NCBI GenBank assembly: GCA_944392695.1
Contig: CALXXN010000004.1
Coordinates: 62,001-126,000 of the forward strand
From: an uncultured Spirochaetales bacterium
GTDB lineage: Bacteria > Spirochaetota > Spirochaetia > Sphaerochaetales > Sphaerochaetaceae
DNA: 64,000 nucleotides
Direction of reading: 5' to 3'
Below the pieces are notes generated by a model that made no database searches, was not told where the DNA came from, and was given only the letters and a program-made list of their open reading frames with translations. Positions within the stretch are counted from its first letter, which is position 1; every line of letters starts with the position of its first letter. This document shows positions 8,079-16,207 of the stretch, piece after piece. The translations under genes and the position numbers were made by a program.

Positions 8079-9296
8079 CTACTGGTTTTTTTTTAGATCC
8101 TCGATATGTGACTCGTAGGTCGGCACTGCAGGAGCCGCAGGGACGGCGGCTTCTGTCAAGACCTCATGGAAGGCGGGGGCAGAAGGAACGCCTATGGCTG
8201 CATTGGTCGTGACAAGGGAGAAGGCAGGGGCTGCTGGTGTGGTCCCATCCTCCTGTGCATGGACGCTGATGATCTGTGGCGCTGCGGGGATGAAGATGCC
8301 AAGCAGGTACTGGTCAAGGAAGAATGTGACATCATCGACGACAAGCTCGATGTCATCAATCGTGTAAGTTCCAAGGTAGCTCAGCTCAAGTCCGCCATCG
8401 ACCTTCCTGTAGCTGACCTCATCCAGTCCAGGAAGGCTGGTGTAGGCGAGGTAGGCCTGGGCGAAGGCGGCAAGATCCGCATCGCCGACCAGGTCGGCAG
8501 GATAGCTCACACGGCCACTGCCGTTGTCGCTGAAGCGGTATGTGATCCTGATGCCATGGTTCTCATGACTGCCGCGGAGGACTTCCTCGACGATGGGTTC
8601 CACAGGTGTTGTGACAGGAGCCTCTGGAACGGTGAGGTCTTCCTCTTCAGTGGTCGTTATAGGCTCTTCCGGAGTTCCTGTCACGGCTGGGACCTCTTCC
8701 TCAGGGATGATCACAGGCTCCTCTCCAAGCTCCTGTGCCTCGGCAGGTGATGCGTAAAGAGGTACATTGAAAAGACCTGCGAGCAGGTCGCTGTAGTGTG
8801 CGGATGAAATCGTGCTCCCACCCCTGCGCAGTGCGTCGTAGAGGAGGACGTCACCACCATTCCAGTTTGTGAAACGGTCGCTTTCCGCAGTGTAGGAAGC
8901 TGTGTAGCTGCCGCTTCCAGGGATTGTGTAGCGGGAGGTCGGTGTGTAGAGGTTGAGCCCTTCGACAGCATTGACATCCAGTGTGACGGAACCATCAATC
9001 AGGTAGAGGCTGGGGCTCTCAAGGTTGTAGCCAGTGATTGCCAGGATCGTGCCATCACTGACTGTGATATCGCCGAAGACGGAGGTGAAGACGACGTCGC
9101 TTCCCGAAGTGCGGACAACATAGCCGTCCTGGGCTATGCCGCCAAGCGGATCCGCAGGCTGCCCGTCCGGTGTGTAGAGCATGACCGAATCCATGTTGCC
9201 TTCACAGAGGAAGAGCGGATCGGTTCCAGCCGCCAGGAGGGGGAGGGCCATCAGGGCCGTCAAGATAGCAAGTGCAAGTGTTTTCCGTCTTTTCAC
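8079..9296 (-). CDS. Exported FecR-like protein, probable 5' half of a split surface protein
   Basis: 405 residues from GTG 9296 (AAAGGGG 7-8 nt upstream). A clear signal peptide (KRRK, then LALAILTALMALPLLAAG) is followed by a beta-rich region with GDITVSDGTILAITG and SRYTIPGSGSYTA that resembles the FecR fold. Next come an acidic Pro/Thr/Glu linker (about residues 195-240), a second globular part, and an Ala/Pro-rich tail ending HIEDLKKNQ. The last codons lie in the A9 run, and the stop falls just after it. The lack of a membrane anchor, and the barrel downstream without a signal peptide, suggest the two form one protein of about 1,235 residues if the frame is corrected. FecR assignment is by pattern only. 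Confidence 0.68.
   Translation of the reverse strand: MKRRKTLALAILTALMALPLLAAGTDPLFLCEGNMDSVMLYTPDGQPADPLGGIAQDGYVVRTSGSDVVFTSVFGDITVSDGTILAITGYNLESPSLYLIDGSVTLDVNAVEGLNLYTPTSRYTIPGSGSYTASYTAESDRFTNWNGGDVLLYDALRRGGSTISSAHYSDLLAGLFNVPLYASPAEAQELGEEPVIIPEEEVPAVTGTPEEPITTTEEEDLTVPEAPVTTPVEPIVEEVLRGSHENHGIRITYRFSDNGSGRVSYPADLVGDADLAAFAQAYLAYTSLPGLDEVSYRKVDGGLELSYLGTYTIDDIELVVDDVTFFLDQYLLGIFIPAAPQIISVHAQEDGTTPAAPAFSLVTTNAAIGVPSAPAFHEVLTEAAVPAAPAVPTYESHIEDLKKNQ
8086..8094 (-). other. A9 homopolymer / potential -1 frameshift or phase-variation site
   Basis: On the coding strand the run reads CTAAAAAAAAACCAG. In the upstream frame it is decoded L-K-K-N-Q-stop. The -1 frame continues K-K-K-P-V-G into the barrel. 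The heptamers A-AAA-AAA and A-AAA-AAC both occur in slippery register, and gain of a single A would also fuse the frames. Confidence 0.75.
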
Positions 9297-9362
9297 AATT
9301 TCACCCCTTTCTGCTCAGGAGAGTCTTTCACCCCTCCATGATAATCCATTCTCAACATGATG

Positions 9363-10148
9363 TCATCTTTTTTCCCCACAGTCATGCACAGGCAGCGCGC
9401 AGTCGAAATGATGGGCGTTGTAGATGTGCTCCCGGGTCAGTCCATCGATGTGGCATAACTGGCCGACGATGGGTTTGAGCGAGGAGCGTATGTTCGTCTG
9501 GTCATGGGGACATACAGGTTTGACCGTTGGCAGGTCATAACGTTCTGAGAGCCGCCTTGTGACGCTCTCATGGGTCTCTATCAAGGGCCTTATGATATGC
9601 AATTTGCCATCGAAGAACTCCTGGACTGGCTTCATCGTCGAGAAGTCGGCGCGGAAGCAGAGGTTCATCAGGCTTGTCTCGACCAGGTCATCGAGGTGAT
9701 GTCCCATCGCGATCAGCCTGATCCCATGCCTGGCGGCGTACTCGAAGAGTATCCTCCTGCGGTTCCGTGAGCATAGGTAGCAGTTGAACTCACCCTTGAA
9801 GGATTCCGGGTACTGGGCTTCATCGACGATCTCGAATGGGATGGAGAGCGTGTCGAAGTAGCTTGCCAGCTTCGACCTGTATGCGACAGGTATGGGGTGT
9901 TCGTTCCAATCGATCATCAGCGCACGCAGCTTGTAGGACACAGGCAGCCAGCGCAGGCGCAGCGAGAGGGCGAGGGCCAGGGCCAGGCTGTCCTTGCCTC
10001 CTGAGACCGCCAGCAGGACCTCGTCACCTTCCTGGATCATGTGGTAGCGGTTGATCGTACGTCCAGCTCCTTTGATGAAGCGCATCACCCAGGGTGGGAT
10101 CGAACCTCCCACCAGGTCGGCGACAGGGAGCTTGTCAGAGGATTCCAT
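9363..10148 (-). CDS. ttcA: TtcA-like tRNA thiolation PP-loop ATPase
   Basis: A probable tRNA 2-thiocytidine synthetase: it adenylates C32 and transfers sulfur. The PP-loop LLAVSGGKDSLALA is at about residues 46-60. A CxxC (NCYLCSRNRRR) is at about residue 122, then MGHHLDDLVETSLMNLCF and a third Cys in KPVCPHD, matching the [4Fe-4S]-binding pattern of TtcA/TtuA proteins. 261 residues is close to the family length. The start overlaps the end of the HD gene by 14 nt, with AGGAGG 6 nt before the ATG, so the two are translationally coupled. TilS is less likely because of the paired cysteines. Confidence 0.82.
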   Translation of the reverse strand: MESSDKLPVADLVGGSIPPWVMRFIKGAGRTINRYHMIQEGDEVLLAVSGGKDSLALALALSLRLRWLPVSYKLRALMIDWNEHPIPVAYRSKLASYFDTLSIPFEIVDEAQYPESFKGEFNCYLCSRNRRRILFEYAARHGIRLIAMGHHLDDLVETSLMNLCFRADFSTMKPVQEFFDGKLHIIRPLIETHESVTRRLSERYDLPTVKPVCPHDQTNIRSSLKPIVGQLCHIDGLTREHIYNAHHFDCALPVHDCGEKR

Positions 10149-11391
10149 CGAGGACCTCCTGGACTTCAGCCGTACTCATGTATGAGGGTGTGTAGACAGA
10201 CAGGCTCCTCAGCGAGGCGGTGAAACGGGCTGCCGCATCACTTGAGAAGAGCTGTGTCAGTTCCTTGAAGGGGCGTGGCCCTTCCTGTGTCAGGATCATC
10301 GTGTCCGACTCGAAGGAAACAGGCTCCTGGATGTCGATCACGACCTCCCATTCCTCCAGCCCTGGATGTTTCCTTGAAAGCCCTTCATGGATCCTGGCCT
10401 CGACGTCTAGGCGCTTGAAGAGGTCGCCTGCGGCGATTTCGAGCTGTCCGTCCTTGTCATAGGGCTTGGTGTAGGTCCGGGTCAGCAGCTGGTTGTCGGC
10501 GACGCGCTTGATCAGCGAGAGCGCCTTGTAGCCTGGATGGTCGCTGGGGATGCGGTCGAACTCGAAGTCATCAATGAAATAGAGGTCCTCCATCTTCAGC
10601 ACACCATCGCGCAGCGCCATCAACAGCGCCTTCTTGATCATGCAGGTCGCACTGCGTACCGCCTTGTGCCAGTAGACGTTGCGGTACATCAGGTACTTCG
10701 ACGTCAGGATATGCTCAAGTGAGGACAGGGCTTCCCATTCCAGTGCGATCCTGTCCTCGTTGAGGCGCATCGATGAGATCACATAGCCGTTGTCCTGCAT
10801 GCCATAGGGCACGCCTGCGAAGAAGGCGTCCCTGTTGAGGTAGTCGAGCTTGTCAGGGTCGAGGGCGCCGGAGAGCATGTGACGGTAGATCAGGCATTCC
10901 CTGTCTGCGGGCAGCTTCTTGTTGATGATGGCCTTGACCATCCCAGGATCCGCACCTGCTTCTTTTATCGCGGTGTTGAGACGTTTGTCATCATCAACCA
11001 GGTCGCAGGCGAGCTCCTCGTGTTCCCTCATGCTCAGCTCCTTCAGGGAGTGGGCGTAGGGGAAGTGTCCGATGTCATGCAGCAGGCAGGCTGCCAGGAA
11101 TGAGCGCACCCCGGTCACAGTCAACGCATCCTGCTCGTCCCTTAGCAGGCGCAGCAACATGTTCCTGGCGACATGATAAACGCCAAGCGAGTGGGCGAGG
11201 CGGGTGTGCACCGCCCCTGGATATATATGGCAGGCAGGTCCATTCTGCCTTATCCTGTCCAGTTTCTGCACAGTCGGTGTCAGGAAGAGCTGCCTGTAAC
11301 CAGCATCCAATGCGATATCCTTCCATACAGGATCGCGGAAGCTGTGGTCGAAATGATCCGTGAGGGCTGAGAGAAGAGTCTTCCTATCCAT
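10135..11391 (-). CDS. HD-superfamily phosphohydrolase (dGTPase-like)
   Basis: A metal-dependent phosphohydrolase of the COG1078 type. HD motifs in order: HTRLAHSLGVYHVAR (first His), CLLHDIGHFPYAHSLK (HD pair) and DPDKLDYLNRD (final Asp region). 418 residues is normal. Substrate (dNTP or other phosphoester) is unknown. The ATG has GGAGG 6 nt upstream and is transcribed away from a small exported-protein gene, from a shared -10 at 11402-11410. ttcA overlaps its stop. Confidence 0.85.
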   Translation of the reverse strand: MDRKTLLSALTDHFDHSFRDPVWKDIALDAGYRQLFLTPTVQKLDRIRQNGPACHIYPGAVHTRLAHSLGVYHVARNMLLRLLRDEQDALTVTGVRSFLAACLLHDIGHFPYAHSLKELSMREHEELACDLVDDDKRLNTAIKEAGADPGMVKAIINKKLPADRECLIYRHMLSGALDPDKLDYLNRDAFFAGVPYGMQDNGYVISSMRLNEDRIALEWEALSSLEHILTSKYLMYRNVYWHKAVRSATCMIKKALLMALRDGVLKMEDLYFIDDFEFDRIPSDHPGYKALSLIKRVADNQLLTRTYTKPYDKDGQLEIAAGDLFKRLDVEARIHEGLSRKHPGLEEWEVVIDIQEPVSFESDTMILTQEGPRPFKELTQLFSSDAAARFTASLRSLSVYTPSYMSTAEVQEVLDGIL

Positions 11392-11401
11392 TGGTCCTCC
11401 G

Positions 11402-11410
11402 TGTTAGCAT
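11402..11410. promoter_or_regulatory. Near-symmetric divergent -10 element
   Basis: Plus strand TGTTAGCAT (extended -10, ending 8 nt before the ATG at 11419) overlaps minus strand TGCTAACAC (reading toward the HD gene at 11391). The shared core TGTTAGCA is the reverse complement of TGCTAACA, so one site can plausibly support initiation in both directions. Confidence 0.5.
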
Positions 11411-11418
11411 CCAGGGCC

Positions 11419-11784
11419 ATGAGGAAGCTCCTGGCCCTTTTCCTATTCTCCACATTGTCACTATCTGCCGCAAGCGCGGCCACCTATCCTGTTGATGATG
11501 TGATCGGCCATGTTAATGAAGGCGATTCCATGCTGCTCGAGGCCTTCAGCACGGCCTATGATGAGACCTGGCTTGAACGCTTCGCCTCACCCTCCATCCA
11601 GAAGGACCTCAACGCCATGCATGGCCAGAGGCTCCTGGCCATGCTCCCCCTTGATGACATCATCATGTCAGGTGAAGGAGGGCGTTACATGCTGCGTGAC
11701 AGGTCACGTGGCCTCGTCATCACCATCTGGCTCGACCAGGATGGGCTGGTCGAGGCCTTGTCATTCAGCGATCAAGGCCTCTAA
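11419..11784 (+). CDS. Small exported protein of unknown function
   Basis: 121 residues. The N-terminus MRKLLALFLFSTLSLSAASAATYP is a typical Sec signal peptide with cleavage near AASA. The mature part of about 100 residues has no recognised family. ATG 11419 is preferred over an upstream TTG because the signal peptide begins there and an extended -10 lies 8 nt upstream, leaving no room for an SD. Its last 24 nt overlap the 3' end of convergent pepF. Confidence 0.6.
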   Translation: MRKLLALFLFSTLSLSAASAATYPVDDVIGHVNEGDSMLLEAFSTAYDETWLERFASPSIQKDLNAMHGQRLLAMLPLDDIIMSGEGGRYMLRDRSRGLVITIWLDQDGLVEALSFSDQGL

Positions 11785-13518
11785 CTCGTCCATCATGACC
11801 TCGAAGCGCCTGACCGTGCTCTTGACAGGGGCCGGCGAGGCCATGTCGACACCAGCCTTCCTCAGTGATTCGACCGGGTAGGACGAACCACCGCTTGACA
11901 GGAAGCCAAGGTAGGCCTTCCTCTCCGCATCCCCTCCATCAAGCACCCTGTCCACAAGGGCGATGGCGGCTGAAAGCCCAGTCGCGTATTTGTAGACATA
12001 GAAGGCATTGTGGAAGTGGGGTATCCTCAGGCATTCGAGGCAGCTCTGGGCGGAGAACTCCACCTCTGGTCCGAAGTAGGCTTCCAGCAGGCCCTGGTAG
12101 GTGTTCTTCATGTAGTCCAGCGTCAGGGCGCCTGTTACCGCCTCCTCGTGGATCCTGAGTTCGAACTCAGCGAACATCGTCTGGCGGAAGAAGGTGGCGA
12201 CCATGTCATCCAGGCGCTGCGCCAGCAGTCCCGCCTTGAGGTCCTTGTCAGTGGCTTCCTCCTGCAACTTGCGGAAGAGGAGCTCCTCGTTGAAGGTCGA
12301 GGCGGTTTCGGCTTCGAAAATCGTGTATTCGTGGCTGAGGTAGGGGTTGGCCTTGGCACTGAGGAGCGAGTGCATCGAATGCCCACCTTCATGTATGAGG
12401 GTGAAGACACTGCCTATCATCCCTGGCTCATAATTGGTGAGTATGAAGGGCTTCGTCCCATAGGCCCCTGAGGAGAAGGCCCCTGAGCGCTTACCCTTCC
12501 TCGGATAACGATCGACCCATCTGTCTTCCCCAAGGCCCTTGACCAGGGTATCGCGGTATTCATCGCCAAGTGGTGCGATGGCGCGTGAGATCAGGCCAAG
12601 CGCCTCATCGTAGCTGATATCCGTACTGACGCTTGGCAGCATTGGCGTGTAGACATCCCAGTGGGCAAGCCTGTCCAGGCCCAGGAGCTTCTTGCGCAGC
12701 GCGTAGTAGCGCCTGAGCACGGGGAAGCCTTCATGTACGCTGTCGACCAGGTTGTGGTAGACGGCCACAGGGACCTGGTCCGGATCCAATGCGGCTTCCA
12801 GTGAGGACTTGTAGCCGCGGGCCTGTGCTTCGAAGACCGCCTGGTCCACACTGCCTGCGAGCAGGCGTGAGAAGACGTGCTGATGTGCCTCATAAGCATT
12901 GTAGAGCTTGTCGTAGGCCTCCTTTCTGACCGCCCTGTCCCCAGAGCGCATGAAAAGGCCATAGCTCGAATGTGTCAGCGCCTTTCCATCGACTTCGCCA
13001 AAGACCAGGTCCACGTCGTTCAAGTCCTGGAAGGCCTCCTGTCCAAGGGATGCCACCCTTGTCTGAAGTGAGAGCAGCCTCTCCTCCTTGTCAGAGAGGA
13101 CATGCTCCTTCATATGCAGGCTCTTCTTGATGAAGACCCTGTAAGCGTCGAAGGCGGGATCCTCCAGCCAGGAAGCAAGCCTTGCTTCTTCGATGGACAT
13201 CAGCTCCGGATCCCACCAGCTCATCGCTTCCGCAGCGCTGTTTTGCAAGGCATCGGCCTTGGCTGCCATCTCCCTTGCCTCCGGGTCGAGGCCGTCGGCC
13301 TCAAAGGAGAGCATGGCGTAGACACAGGTCTTCTCGAGCTTTTCGAGCATGGTGCTGAGGTCCTCAAGGGCTGCAAGGAGCTCCTCCTTGCTTTCCCCGA
13401 TACGGCCCTTGTGCCCGGCAAAGGATCCAATAAGCTTGCGGCACTCCTCAAGGGAGGCCTCCCATGCGGCCTTGTCCTCATAGACCGAGGCAAGGTCCCA
13501 TCTGTCTGTGTCCTTCAT
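11761..13518 (-). CDS. pepF: Oligoendopeptidase F (M3 family zinc peptidase)
   Basis: Cytosolic metallopeptidase that cleaves oligopeptides of roughly 7-17 residues. The gluzincin site is FTLIHEGGHSMHSLL (HExxH at about residue 390), with the third ligand in the following FEAETASTFNEELL helix. The C-terminal AYVYKYATG block is typical of PepF. 585 residues is normal. ATG 13518 overlaps the rdgB stop by 4 nt, and its SD (GGAGGAG) lies inside a perfect hairpin, suggesting that translation depends on ribosomes finishing rdgB. Confidence 0.93.
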   Translation of the reverse strand: MKDTDRWDLASVYEDKAAWEASLEECRKLIGSFAGHKGRIGESKEELLAALEDLSTMLEKLEKTCVYAMLSFEADGLDPEAREMAAKADALQNSAAEAMSWWDPELMSIEEARLASWLEDPAFDAYRVFIKKSLHMKEHVLSDKEERLLSLQTRVASLGQEAFQDLNDVDLVFGEVDGKALTHSSYGLFMRSGDRAVRKEAYDKLYNAYEAHQHVFSRLLAGSVDQAVFEAQARGYKSSLEAALDPDQVPVAVYHNLVDSVHEGFPVLRRYYALRKKLLGLDRLAHWDVYTPMLPSVSTDISYDEALGLISRAIAPLGDEYRDTLVKGLGEDRWVDRYPRKGKRSGAFSSGAYGTKPFILTNYEPGMIGSVFTLIHEGGHSMHSLLSAKANPYLSHEYTIFEAETASTFNEELLFRKLQEEATDKDLKAGLLAQRLDDMVATFFRQTMFAEFELRIHEEAVTGALTLDYMKNTYQGLLEAYFGPEVEFSAQSCLECLRIPHFHNAFYVYKYATGLSAAIALVDRVLDGGDAERKAYLGFLSSGGSSYPVESLRKAGVDMASPAPVKSTVRRFEVMMDELEALIAE

Positions 13519-14108
13519 TCCTCCTCCTTGAGGAGGAGTCCGATCCTCCTCATCGCGCGTCCCCTGTGTGAGACATCGTCCTTCTCCTCATCGCTGAGCT
13601 GGGCCATGCTGCGTCCACCCCCGCCAACAAGGAAGATGGGGTCGTAGCCAAAGCCATGCAGGCCTGCAGGGGCGGTGGCGATCCGCCCTTCGACACTTTC
13701 CTGTATGATGTGGATCCTGCTGGGGGAGAGCATCAACACACAGGCTGAGACGAAGCGTGCGCTCCTGTCTTGGACGCCTTCCATCTCCTTCAGCAGCAGC
13801 GTGTACTGCTCCTGGCTTGTCAGCTTGCGCCCATCCTCGCAACCATAGCGGGCCGTGTGTATGCCAGGGCGTCCTGAGAGGGCGTCGACACAGAGTCCCG
13901 AATCATCCGCGAGGACTGGAGCCTTGACGAGCTCGTACAAGGCCCTGGCCTTCAAAAGTGCGTTGTCTATGAAGCTTTCCCCATCCTCGACAGGGTCGAA
14001 GTCCAGGCCTGCTTCCTTTGGCAGGCGGATGATGGTGCCTGGCAGCAGGCGCTCCATCTCCGCTTTCTTATGACTGTTCGACGATGCGAACCAGATTGTC
14101 TTTCCCAT
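13515..14108 (-). CDS. rdgB: XTP/dITP diphosphatase (RdgB/HAM1 family)
   Basis: Removes non-canonical purine triphosphates (XTP, dITP), giving the monophosphate and pyrophosphate. Signature motifs: WFASSNSHKKAEM (N-terminal nucleotide loop), PVLADDSGLCVDALSGRPGIHTARYG, and GFGYDPIFLV near the C-terminus. 197 residues is standard. A longer frame exists to 14186, but homology begins at MGKTIWFA (14108), where TATACT ends 7 nt before the ATG. It overlaps pepF by 4 nt. Confidence 0.93.
   Translation of the reverse strand: MGKTIWFASSNSHKKAEMERLLPGTIIRLPKEAGLDFDPVEDGESFIDNALLKARALYELVKAPVLADDSGLCVDALSGRPGIHTARYGCEDGRKLTSQEQYTLLLKEMEGVQDRSARFVSACVLMLSPSRIHIIQESVEGRIATAPAGLHGFGYDPIFLVGGGGRSMAQLSDEEKDDVSHRGRAMRRIGLLLKEEE
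13521..13538 (-). promoter_or_regulatory. Hairpin sequestering the pepF Shine-Dalgarno
   Basis: Perfect 8-bp arms CTCCTCCT and AGGAGGAG are separated by only CA. The right arm is the pepF SD, 2 nt before its ATG, and the whole element is within the last codons of rdgB. Confidence 0.5.
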
Positions 14109-14115
14109 GTAGTTG

Positions 14116-14121
14116 AGTATA
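14116..14121 (-). promoter_or_regulatory. -10 element of rdgB, predicted leaderless
   Basis: TATACT on the minus strand with a 7-nt spacer to the rdgB ATG. No SD-like sequence fits between them. Confidence 0.6.
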
Positions 14122-14140
14122 GCCAAAAGGGAAGGGGTGG

Positions 14141-14911
14141 TCAGCACGGCCTTCGCCGGTGGCGCTTGATGAAGGAGGTGGCACACTTGGCGAAGTCCTC
14201 CGCGTTGCTGAGGATGGCGGGGTGTCCTCCCTGTGGGAACATATGGATTGTCACATCGTCCATCAAAGCTTCCAGCTCCCTGTAGCTTGCCTACATGTCA
14301 GGGCGGCACATGCTGTCTTCCTTCGATCCTGTGAGGAGGACAGGGCAGTGCAGGTCCTGCAGAGGGGCCACGAAGAGGTCCATCCCGCTTTCCGCACATT
14401 CGCACAGGGCCTTGGTGTCCATCTCAAGGATGTCCTGCCAATCACTGCCAAGACACCACTCGTAGAAGCCCCTTGCCGCCTCATCAGCCATGGCTGCCTG
14501 CCTCTCTGCCAACAGGCCTGGGACAAAGCCATCGTGCAGGCGGAGCCCATCAAAGGAATCTGCTACGACCGCGCTGATCCTCCCTGGCATCAGGAGGGCG
14601 GCGTTCAAGGCCACCCAGGCCCCTCCGCTTGTACCAATGAGTGCGACATCGTCGAGTCCAAGATGTCCGACCAGGGATGCGACCTGGCGTGCCTCGTAAA
14701 TCCACAGGTCGGCAGGGAAGTCCTCCAGCCTGTCGGAGTGACCGTGGCCCAGGAAGTCGATGAGGAGGCAGCGGAAGTGTTCCTGGTATAGTGGCATCAG
14801 GAATGAGAACATCTTCGAGGATGCGGTGTTTCCATGGCAGAAGATGACGGCCTGACCGCTTCCCAGATCTTCGTAGTGGATCTTCTTTCCTTCATAGGCG
14901 GATACAGGCAT
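14141..14911 (-). pseudogene. Alpha/beta hydrolase interrupted by an in-frame amber codon
   Basis: The first 206 codons give a hydrolase with the oxyanion segment FCHGNTASSKMF, the nucleophile elbow IGTSGGAW (Ser) and the acid-loop region VLLTGSKEDSM. TAG at 14291-14293 then stops translation. The same frame continues for 49 codons, including IHMFPQGGHPAIL, which supplies the catalytic His, and ends TGA at 14141. Without read-through the product lacks its general base. No frameshift is present. The promoter (14928-14956) and SD look intact, so inactivation may be recent. A sequencing error or suppressed amber cannot be excluded. Confidence 0.78.
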
Positions 14912-14927
14912 GGTCCCTCCTTCCTAC

Positions 14928-14956
14928 ATCCTAGGCCAGGTCCTGCCTGTTGCCAA
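14928..14956 (-). promoter_or_regulatory. Sigma-70-type promoter of the interrupted hydrolase gene
   Basis: Minus strand TTGGCA (14951-14956), a 17-bp spacer and TAGGAT (14928-14933), followed by an AGGAAGGAGG SD and the ATG at 14911. Confidence 0.6.
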
Positions 14957-14964
14957 CTGTGAGG

Positions 14965-16110
14965 TCATTGGCCACAGCAGGCCTGTATGGCCTTCCTGGC
15001 CTGGTTGACGCCACGTGAGACAGTCGTTGGTGAGCAATGGGTGAGCTGGGCCATCTGGCGTACGGAGAAGCTCCGTCGGAGGCCATTGAGCTCATCGCAT
15101 TTCGCCTTGAGCCGCTTCAGTGATACCTCCTGGAGGAAGCAGAGCTCTTCCTTCTTCCCGCTTTCGACTTCCCTCTCGAGGGAATTCGCGATGGCGGTGT
15201 AACGCACCCAGTGCCTGTTCCTGATGCGGTTGATTTCGTTTTCCCTGTCGATCAAGGCCTGCCTTGCCTCATGGCAGCAGCTGTCGAAGGCTGCCATGAG
15301 GGCAGGATCCACATCAAGGAGCAAGGCCATGTTCTCAACGGTGACAGGGTCGAGCCCTCCGCTGTCAGACATCAGCAGGAAGAGGAAGTCCCTCCTGTTC
15401 CTGAAGTCTGATAGGTAGCCATGCAGGGCCTTCAGCCTCTTGTCGGAGTAGGGGCAATGTCCTGATGGCTCATGATGTACGATCACCTGGAAATAGGTGT
15501 GGACCGCTTCAGGACTTGGATTTGTTGCCACAGCTCCTGCAAGTGCTTCAGCTTCAGCTTGTGAGCGCAACCAGGCATCCATGCCGGCCCTTGTCGGGCA
15601 TCCGCACTCCAGCCCTTTGGACCCATCGCCTTCCTTCCTTGCTGTCCCTGGCCCGTAGACCAGTTCGCGTTCAAAGGGGTGGTCGTCGAAGCGTGACACG
15701 GTGTAGGCGGGATCCTGACAGTGGACCTCTTCGAAAGAGAGGAGGGATTCGATCCGCATGTAACCATCCTCATAGGCCTTGTGCCTCCGCCTGTCTCGGT
15801 CAAGGCTTATCATCCTGAAGCGGACGACTCCCGCCAGGTAGTCCACATAGTTCGTGCAGCGTGTGATCCTGTAGGAGAAGATGATCTTGTCTATGAAGGG
15901 GTGCAGGCGTATGAAGACCTGGCCTGCCGTGTCCTCATCAGCCAGGAAGAGTTCTGTCGGGATCCTGTACAGGAGTTCCTCCGTGCGTTTCCTGATGTAT
16001 CTGTACTCCGCCATGTAGTCCTCACCAAGTGCCTTGAGTGAGAACATGAAGGTGAAACGCTGCCTGAGGTCATTGACCTCTGTCTTGTTGAGCAGTTCCT
16101 TCCGTTGCAT
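14965..16110 (-). CDS. Uncharacterised protein with C-terminal helix-turn-helix
   Basis: 381 residues from ATG 16110 (AGGAGG 9 nt upstream; a longer frame to 16161 is rejected because the SD fits this start). The last 40 residues, SVRQMAQLTHCSPTTVSRGVNQARKAI, look like a sigma region-4 or transposase-type HTH. The N-terminal half is helical and charged, with clustered Arg/Lys. The middle holds several Cys and His (CQDP, LECGCP, HHEPSGHCPY) that could bind metal. I do not recognise the family. A transcription factor is the obvious guess but unproven. A terminator of the upstream nrnA operon separates it from nrnA, so it has its own transcription unit. Confidence 0.6.
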   Translation of the reverse strand: MQRKELLNKTEVNDLRQRFTFMFSLKALGEDYMAEYRYIRKRTEELLYRIPTELFLADEDTAGQVFIRLHPFIDKIIFSYRITRCTNYVDYLAGVVRFRMISLDRDRRRHKAYEDGYMRIESLLSFEEVHCQDPAYTVSRFDDHPFERELVYGPGTARKEGDGSKGLECGCPTRAGMDAWLRSQAEAEALAGAVATNPSPEAVHTYFQVIVHHEPSGHCPYSDKRLKALHGYLSDFRNRRDFLFLLMSDSGGLDPVTVENMALLLDVDPALMAAFDSCCHEARQALIDRENEINRIRNRHWVRYTAIANSLEREVESGKKEELCFLQEVSLKRLKAKCDELNGLRRSFSVRQMAQLTHCSPTTVSRGVNQARKAIQACCGQ

Positions 16111-16145
16111 GATCCGTTCCTCCTTTCGCAATGGAAAAGGGGAAT

Positions 16146-16182
16146 GCAATAAAGATGCCAAGCCCTTGAAGGACCTGGCATC
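16146..16182 (-). terminator. Intrinsic terminator after nrnA
   Basis: On the minus strand GATGCCA ... TGGCATC form a 7-bp stem (extendable inside) followed by TTTATTGC. It lies 26 nt after the nrnA stop and ends the tig-clpP-clpX-nrnA operon. Confidence 0.65.
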
Positions 16183-16207
16183 CTGTCATGTCGGAAAGAA
16201 TTGCTTC

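Noticed and set aside
14291-14293. TAG decoded as pyrrolysine in the hydrolase
   Set aside because: No pylTSBCD genes are visible here, TAG ends other genes in the window (for example 2031-3173), and the site is not a methylamine methyltransferase.
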